Assembly (NCBI GenBank): GCA_025353435.1 | Contig: JANXQR010000068.1 | Coordinates: 1 to 10,374 of the forward strand | Direction: 5' to 3' | DNA from: Acidobacteriota bacterium | GTDB taxonomy: Bacteria > Acidobacteriota > Terriglobia > Terriglobales > Acidobacteriaceae | Length of the DNA: 10,374 nucleotides | In this document: piece after piece, positions 6,530 through 10,374 of the stretch | How the letters are laid out: each line of letters starts with the position of its first letter | Numbering within the stretch: position 1 is the first letter of the stretch | The notes under the pieces: generated by a model | The model's database searches: none | Seen by the model: the letters and a program-made list of their open reading frames with translations, nothing else | What the model was told of the DNA's origin: nothing | Translations under genes and position numbers: made by a program

Positions 6530-7222
6530 ATGAAGAAATTGATAGCTTCAGTAAGTCTTTGTTTTCTGTTCACCGGTTCAGCGTTTGCCGCGTCTCGTGA
6601 GGATCTGCAGGATCGTATCGATGCCGCCAAGACGGTTCTTGACCAGGTCATGAGCGCTGGGGATCGCGGCATCCCAATGAACATCCTTCAACAGGCCACG
6701 TGCGTTGGCGTGGTACCGGGGCTGATCAAGGGCGCATTCGTCTTTGGGGCGCAGTATGGGCAAGGCATCGTCACCTGCCGCACCGGTCATGGATGGAGTG
6801 CTCCGGTGTTCATTCGCATGGCGGGCGGCTCGTGGGGATTGCAGATCGGCGGACAGTCGACGGATCTCGTGCTCGTGGCTGTGAATGAGCATGGCTTCCA
6901 GGACCTGCTCAAAAGTAAATTCAAGATCGGTGGCGATGCCGCAGCCTCTGCTGGCCCAGTCGGGCGCAACGGCCAGGCGGCAACCGATTGGAAGATGAAC
7001 GCCGAACTCCTCACTTACTCACGCAGCAAGGGCCTCTTTGCGGGCATCGATCTCGACGGTACGGTCGTAAGCCAGAACAGCGACGACACGGAAATCTACT
7101 ACGGCCATGCCTACCCATTCCAATCCATCCTCAAGGGCAGCGTGGAAGTGCCGCAGGGCGCAGTGGAATTTGTAAAAGATGTAGCCCACTACTTCGTAGA
7201 AGCCAAGCACCACAACGAATAG
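6530..7222 (+). CDS. Secreted SYLF (Ysc84/DUF500) lipid-binding domain protein
   Basis: This 230-residue protein has a clear signal peptide (MKKLIASVSLCFLFTGSAFA, cleavage about residue 20-21). A SYLF domain covers most of the rest: ATCVGVVPGLIKGAFVFGAQ, the Trp-Ser-Ala-Pro segment HGWSAPVFIRMAGGSWG, LQIGGQSTDLVLV, KIGGDAAASAGPVGR and YSRSKGLFAGIDLDG. Eukaryotic Ysc84/SH3YL1 versions bind phosphoinositides. Bacterial secreted versions are common, with unsettled roles at the envelope. Cys58 and Cys83 could form a disulfide. The ATG start has AGAGGA 7 bases ahead, preceded by a small hairpin (6501-6515, CCCGC/GCGGG). It appears to be a single-gene unit between queF and a strong hairpin. Confidence 0.93.
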   Translation: MKKLIASVSLCFLFTGSAFAASREDLQDRIDAAKTVLDQVMSAGDRGIPMNILQQATCVGVVPGLIKGAFVFGAQYGQGIVTCRTGHGWSAPVFIRMAGGSWGLQIGGQSTDLVLVAVNEHGFQDLLKSKFKIGGDAAASAGPVGRNGQAATDWKMNAELLTYSRSKGLFAGIDLDGTVVSQNSDDTEIYYGHAYPFQSILKGSVEVPQGAVEFVKDVAHYFVEAKHHNE

Positions 7223-7238
7223 ACAGCAATCTTACCGG

Positions 7239-7272
7239 CGCAGCGGGATCCTGATAGCCGTTTCCCGCTGCG
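7239..7272 (+). terminator. Strong hairpin after the SYLF gene (possible terminator, no T-tract)
   Basis: CGCAGCGGGA (7239-7248) pairs perfectly with TCCCGCTGCG (7263-7272), a 10-bp GC-rich stem with a 14-base loop, 16 bases after the stop codon. A T-run is missing downstream, so it may act as an mRNA-end stabiliser or a Rho-aided terminator rather than a classical intrinsic one. A competing pairing CCTGAT (7250-7255) with ATCAGG (7274-7279) overlaps it. Confidence 0.55.
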
Positions 7273-7347
7273 GATCAGGTTCGGCAAAGCCGTTGCTGAT
7301 CAGACTTCGTTCCCCGCAGCGATTACACTTGTCCTTTGCCATTGAAA

Positions 7348-8247
7348 ATGCGGGAGAGGATCGAGTACTGGTTGGTGGTCGCGGTAGCGCGGACCATGGG
7401 TCGCTTGCCGCGCGCGCTGGCTCGCGGTCTGGTCGGCATTCTCACCGCAATTCTCTACCGCGTGTTGGGTCGATTGCGTCATGTGGGCGAGCGCAATCTT
7501 GAGCTGGCTATGCCCGAGCTGCCCCGCCCCGACCGTGCGCGCATTTTGCGGACTCTATTTCGTAACCTGGGCTGGCAACTCGTCGAGTTTTGCCGCATGC
7601 CACGTTACACCCCGGAGAACACAAGTAAGTGGATTCGCACCGAAGGTCTTGAGCACTACAGCGCCGCGGAGGCCCAAGGCAAGGGAGTACTGGTCCTCAC
7701 CGGCCACCTTGGCGCGTGGGAACTGTCCGGCTTCTACCACTCCCTGATGGGCCATCCCATGGGCGTGGTCATCCGGCGTCTCGATAACCGGCTGTTGGAC
7801 GAATACGTCAACAACGTCCGCACCCTGCGCGGCAACCGGATCTTGCACAAAGGCGACTTTGCGCGCGGACTCCTCACCGCGATGCATGCGGGACAAACCG
7901 TGGCCATTCTGATGGACACCAACATGACGCCGCCTCAAGGTGTCTTCGTTCGCTTTTTCGGAATTGAAGCCTGTACCGCGTCGGGCCTGGCGCGCGTGGC
8001 GCTTAAAACGAGTGCGGCAGTTTTGCCGGGCTTCCTCATGTGGGAAGAGCAGGAACGAAAATACGTACTGCGCTTCGGCCCCGCGCTGAAATTCATCAAG
8101 ACCGGCGACACCGAAAACGATATTCTTGCCGCGACGCAGCAGTGCAACGATGTGCTGGAGTCCTGGATCAGACGCTATCCTGACCAGTGGCTCTGGATCC
8201 ACCGACGCTGGAAGACGCGGCCAACAGGGGCCCCGAGCCTTTACTGA
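7348..8247 (+). CDS. Lipid A biosynthesis acyltransferase, LpxL/HtrB family
   Basis: This 299-residue inner-membrane-associated acyltransferase transfers a secondary acyl chain to Kdo-lipid A or a related precursor. An N-terminal hydrophobic helix (WLVVAVARTMG to LVGILTAILYRVLG) anchors it. The catalytic HX4E motif is GHLGAWE with His120 and Glu125. Other family segments are VVIRRLDNRLLDEYV, ILMDTNMTPPQGVFVRFFG, TASGLARVALKTSAAVLPGF and the C-terminal DQWLWIHRRWKTRP, all characteristic of PF03279. Length is normal. The ATG at 7348 lacks a good ribosome site; TTG codons at 7336 and 7342 in the same frame are alternatives adding 4 or 2 residues. It lies 14 bases ahead of lpxD, so the two are probably one operon. 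Which acyl position it serves (LpxL versus LpxM type) cannot be told here, so no symbol is given. Confidence 0.92.
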   Translation: MRERIEYWLVVAVARTMGRLPRALARGLVGILTAILYRVLGRLRHVGERNLELAMPELPRPDRARILRTLFRNLGWQLVEFCRMPRYTPENTSKWIRTEGLEHYSAAEAQGKGVLVLTGHLGAWELSGFYHSLMGHPMGVVIRRLDNRLLDEYVNNVRTLRGNRILHKGDFARGLLTAMHAGQTVAILMDTNMTPPQGVFVRFFGIEACTASGLARVALKTSAAVLPGFLMWEEQERKYVLRFGPALKFIKTGDTENDILAATQQCNDVLESWIRRYPDQWLWIHRRWKTRPTGAPSLY

Positions 8248-8249
8248 AA

Positions 8250-8255
8250 GAGAGG
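8250..8255 (+). promoter_or_regulatory. Ribosome-binding site of lpxD
   Basis: GAGAGG lies in the 14-base gap after the acyltransferase stop, 6 bases ahead of the ATG at 8262. It decides that start against an in-frame ATG at 8187 inside the previous gene. Confidence 0.65.
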
Positions 8256-8261
8256 CGTGCC

Positions 8262-9275
8262 ATGAGGATCGGCGAACTGATTGAGCGGCAGGGCGGCACG
8301 TTGGTCCAGGGCGATCCGCGTCACGAGATCCGCGGTGTGAATTCCATTATCCTGGCCGGGCGAGGCGACGTGGTGTTCGCGGAAGATCCCAAGTCCGCTT
8401 CTGAAGCGCTTGCCAGCAATGCGGGGTTGGTCGTGCTGCCACCCGGCCTGGTCGCCTCCCATCTTTTAGACAAATGCGTTGTGGAGACTATCGAACCGCG
8501 CCTCTGGTTCGCGCGCGCAGCCAAACTCCTCAAAATCGCGCAACCCACCTCTGGCGTTCATGCCCGCGCTGTGATCGGTACCAACGTAAACCTGGCTGAA
8601 GGAGTCAGCATCGGCCCCTGCACCGTAATTGAGGACGACGCCTGCATCGGCGCACGAACTCGCATCGAGGCCGGCGCAATCATCGGTCGCGGTGTCCATA
8701 TCGGCGAAGACTGCCACATCTATCCCCGCGCCGTCCTCTATTCAGGAGCCACGCTCGGTAATTCGGTGGTCGTTCATGCCGGAGCCGTGCTGGGCGCGGA
8801 CGGTTTCGGCTATGTGCGCGACCCCGCGGCCGGTGCATACTTGCAGTTCCCGCAGCAGGGCACACTGGCAATTGAGGACGAAGTCGAGATCGGCGCCAAC
8901 ACCACCATCGATCGCGGCGCGCTCGGCGAAACCAGAATTCGCCGCGGAACCAAAATCGACAACCTCGTTCACATCGGACACAACTGCGACATCGGTGAGG
9001 ATGTGATTCTGGTCGCGCTCACGGGCATCTCCGGTTCCAGTTCCGTGGGAAAGGGCGCTGTGATTGCAGGCCAGGTGGGCATTGGCGATCACGCTCATGT
9101 CGGCCCTGGCGTCATTCTCGGCGGCCAGGCCGGTGTGCTGAGTGGGAAGTCCGTTACCAACGAAGGCCTCAAGCCTGGCACTGTCCTCTGGGGTACCCCG
9201 GCTCGTCCGCTGAAGCAGGTGTTGCGCGAACTTGCCGTCCTGGCGCGGCTTGCGCGCAGACGTTCACGAGATTAA
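8262..9275 (+). CDS. lpxD: UDP-3-O-acylglucosamine N-acyltransferase
   Basis: LpxD adds the N-linked 3-hydroxyacyl chain from acyl-ACP to UDP-3-O-acylglucosamine, the third step of lipid A synthesis in the cytoplasm. The product is 337 residues, normal for the family. Residues 1-100 form the uridine-binding domain (LIERQGGTLVQGDP, VNSIILAGRGDVVFAEDP, PRLWFARAAKLL). Then comes a long left-handed beta-helix of hexapeptide repeats (for example VIGTNVNLAEGVSIGPCTVI). Family motifs are VLGADGFGYV, IGANTTIDRGALGET and DNLVHIGHNCDIGED, with the probable catalytic His240 in GHNC. A short basic C-terminal helix (LARLARRRSRD) follows. It lies 14 bases after the LpxL-family gene. The usual partners fabZ, lpxA and bamA are not adjacent, so this lpxD is either one of several copies or lies outside the standard cluster. 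Confidence 0.95.
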   Translation: MRIGELIERQGGTLVQGDPRHEIRGVNSIILAGRGDVVFAEDPKSASEALASNAGLVVLPPGLVASHLLDKCVVETIEPRLWFARAAKLLKIAQPTSGVHARAVIGTNVNLAEGVSIGPCTVIEDDACIGARTRIEAGAIIGRGVHIGEDCHIYPRAVLYSGATLGNSVVVHAGAVLGADGFGYVRDPAAGAYLQFPQQGTLAIEDEVEIGANTTIDRGALGETRIRRGTKIDNLVHIGHNCDIGEDVILVALTGISGSSSVGKGAVIAGQVGIGDHAHVGPGVILGGQAGVLSGKSVTNEGLKPGTVLWGTPARPLKQVLRELAVLARLARRRSRD

Positions 9276-9289
9276 GAAACGAACCGAGT

Positions 9290-9312
9290 CGATGAGTTCC
9301 CTACTCAATCGA
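9290..9312 (+). other. Imperfect hairpin downstream of lpxD
   Basis: CGATGAGT (9290-9297) can pair with ACTCAATCG (9303-9311) with one bulged base and a 5-base loop, 14 bases after the lpxD stop. There is no T-run. The rest of the 179-base spacer 9276-9454 shows no gene and no clear promoter; GATTAA and GATAAC are present as weak -10-like words. Confidence 0.25.
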
Positions 9313-9454
9313 TGCCGCGTCGGCGTGCTACCAAATACCACGAGAAGGCGAACCAAACTGCCCCAAATCTGGACACATCCGCCGAGAAAGATTAAAGGTC
9401 ACGCCTATTCCGCCGATAACTTCCCCAAGCGAGTTCCGCAAAGGGAGAGTCAGC

Positions 9455-9727
9455 ATGGGGATCGGACCTATCATCGGTATTCGACCCATTGTCATGGTCA
9501 AACCGTTGGTCTCCTCTCCGGATCTCACCGGCGTATTCGCCATAGAGTTTCGAGGACAAGAAGACGAGACGTATTCCTCCAGTAACCAGCGCGCCGCACG
9601 CGGCCTTGAAGATGAAGAATCTGACGATGAGTTACTCGCTGAGACCGGCAATCAACCCGTCGATGAGTTATCACTCGGCTCCGAACAGCAACGATCATCA
9701 CTCGCCAAAGTCAGCTTCTTCGCCTAG
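9455..9727 (+). CDS. Small acidic hypothetical protein
   Basis: I do not recognise this 90-residue protein. Support for coding: an ATG with AAGGGAG 7 bases ahead, an open frame up to a TAG just before a convergent gene, and a composition that looks biological. Residues 1-34 are hydrophobic and Gly/Ile/Pro-rich (MGIGPIIGIRPIVMVKPLV, then SPDLTGVFAIEFRGQ). Residues 35-80 are strongly acidic and Ser/Gln-rich (GLEDEESDDELLAETG). The tail is SLAKVSFFA. There is no cysteine, no clear signal peptide and no membrane helix. The N-terminal strand-like part followed by a disordered acidic part suggests a binding or regulatory peptide, but that is speculative. Lies between lpxD (same strand, 179 bases away) and a convergent LytTR regulator. 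Confidence 0.6.
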   Translation: MGIGPIIGIRPIVMVKPLVSSPDLTGVFAIEFRGQEDETYSSSNQRAARGLEDEESDDELLAETGNQPVDELSLGSEQQRSSLAKVSFFA

Positions 9728-9731
9728 TTCC

Positions 9732-9749
9732 AACTAATCCATGTTAGTT
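9732..9749. terminator. Weak inverted repeat between convergent genes
   Basis: AACTAA (9732-9737) pairs with TTAGTT (9744-9749) across a 6-base loop in the 20-base gap between the small acidic gene and the LytTR regulator. It overlaps the TAA stop of the regulator. The stem is only 6 bp and AT-rich, so a bidirectional terminator role is uncertain. Confidence 0.28.
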
Positions 9750-10374
9750 AGCTACCCTGGATTCCGAGTCGCGACTTCAGCGCGCGAACGCGATCGCGCG
9801 CCACGGTGAGTTGCGTGTGCTGCGCGTCTTTAAGCGTAACCACAACCTTGCCGCCAAACCACGAATTCAGCTCCTGAATCCAGTCGACATTCACCAACAC
9901 TGCACGGTGAATACGCAGGAAATGCGTCGGATCCAGGCGATGCTCCAATTCAGAAACAGTCTCATCCACGCAGTGTTGACGCCCGTTGACAACTGCGTAC
10001 GTCAACTTGTCGCTTGCCAGCACATGCGTCACATGGTTGACTTCGAGGAACGAAATCCGCTCGCCCACGCGCGTCGCAATTCGCCGCGGGAACTCCGGAC
10101 GCTCTCCCCTGAGATTTGCTGCCAGCTCCTGCAACAGCGCGGCCACGTCCGGCTTCTGTTGCCAGTCGGGCTTCGCCACAGGGAGCATGCGTGCCAACTT
10201 ACTGATCGCTCGATCCAGTTGTTCGGCCTCAACAGGCTTCAGCAGGTAGTCGATCGAGTTCACGCCGAACGCGTGTAGCGCGTAGCGGTCGTAGGCGGTC
10301 GTGAAAATCACGAACGGCGGCGCCTCCAGCCGCTCGAGCAGCTCGAATCCGGTGAGCCCGGGCATCTGGATGTC
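9748..10374 (-). CDS. LytTR-family response regulator (N-terminus beyond window)
   Basis: The visible 208 residues are the second half of a receiver domain plus a complete LytTR DNA-binding domain, as in LytR/AlgR/AgrA-type two-component regulators. The first complete codon at the edge is Asp in DIQMPGLTGFELL, the expected phospho-acceptor. The receiver's conserved Thr (FVIFTTAYD) and Lys (DYLLKPVEAEQL) follow. A linker of about 45 residues leads to LytTR (RIATRVGERISFLEVNHVTH, then THFLRIHRAVLVNVDWIQEL and TVARDRVRALKSRLG). The FLRIHRSxLVN-type motif is the family hallmark. The missing part is about 55 residues, and a sensor histidine kinase gene probably lies further right. It converges on the small acidic gene with 20 bases between the stops. 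Confidence 0.93.
   Translation of the reverse strand, partial: DIQMPGLTGFELLERLEAPPFVIFTTAYDRYALHAFGVNSIDYLLKPVEAEQLDRAISKLARMLPVAKPDWQQKPDVAALLQELAANLRGERPEFPRRIATRVGERISFLEVNHVTHVLASDKLTYAVVNGRQHCVDETVSELEHRLDPTHFLRIHRAVLVNVDWIQELNSWFGGKVVVTLKDAQHTQLTVARDRVRALKSRLGIQGS

Noticed and set aside
9500..9510. LytTR-binding half-site (ACCGTTGGT)
   Set aside because: A single match inside a coding region, without the second half-site at the usual spacing.
9232..9585. Plus-strand open frame running from the lpxD end through the small acidic gene
   Set aside because: It starts inside lpxD, has no ribosome site and has a composition (basic, Arg/His/Thr-rich) typical of a shadow; the overlapping frame at 9455 is better supported.
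1..10374. CRISPR array, tRNA, rRNA, insertion sequence or prophage
   Set aside because: No regularly spaced direct repeats, no cloverleaf-like or rRNA-like stretches, and no transposase or integrase reading frame were found.

Overview
The window looks like part of a Gram-negative bacterial chromosome, most likely an acidobacterium (Terriglobia/Koribacter-like). That placement is inferred from gene content: a hopanoid radical-SAM gene (hpnJ), Lpx lipid A genes, a SYLF protein, a LytTR response regulator and a moderately high GC content. No rRNA or tRNA gene, CRISPR array, insertion sequence or phage gene was seen.

Left block (1-5794, all on the minus strand, read right to left). A periplasmic adaptor of the HlyD/RND type (4556-5794), a secreted TPR protein (3543-4559) and a TolC-type outer-membrane channel (2191-3546) are joined by 4-base stop/start overlaps (GTGA, then TTGA), so they form a translationally coupled operon. 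A recognisable promoter lies just ahead of the adaptor. The radical-SAM hopanoid enzyme HpnJ (658-2130) follows after about 60 bases. A convincing terminator hairpin comes next, then two tandem half-size EamA/DMT transporter genes (109-573, and 1-112 running off the window), again overlapping by TTGA. No inner-membrane pump for the adaptor/TolC pair is visible.

Middle block (5795-7222, plus strand). queF (tRNA queuosine pathway) is divergent from the adaptor operon. After a 232-base spacer holding a perfect 14-base palindrome and a second inverted repeat comes a secreted SYLF-domain protein, followed by a strong 10-bp hairpin.

Right block (7348-9275, plus strand). A lipid A acyltransferase of the LpxL/HtrB family and lpxD lie 14 bases apart and are probably co-transcribed. 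Both acylate lipid A or its precursors. After a 179-base spacer there is an unrecognised small acidic protein (9455-9727). It converges on a LytTR-family response regulator (9748-10374, minus strand), whose receiver domain is cut by the window edge exactly at the predicted phospho-acceptor Asp.

Common theme: much of the window concerns the envelope (hopanoid modification, tripartite export, lipid A acylation, a lipid-binding SYLF protein, small multidrug-type transporters). No single new system can be proven from sequence alone. The most interesting leads are the adaptor-TPR-TolC-hpnJ arrangement, the split EamA pair beside hpnJ, and the small acidic protein.
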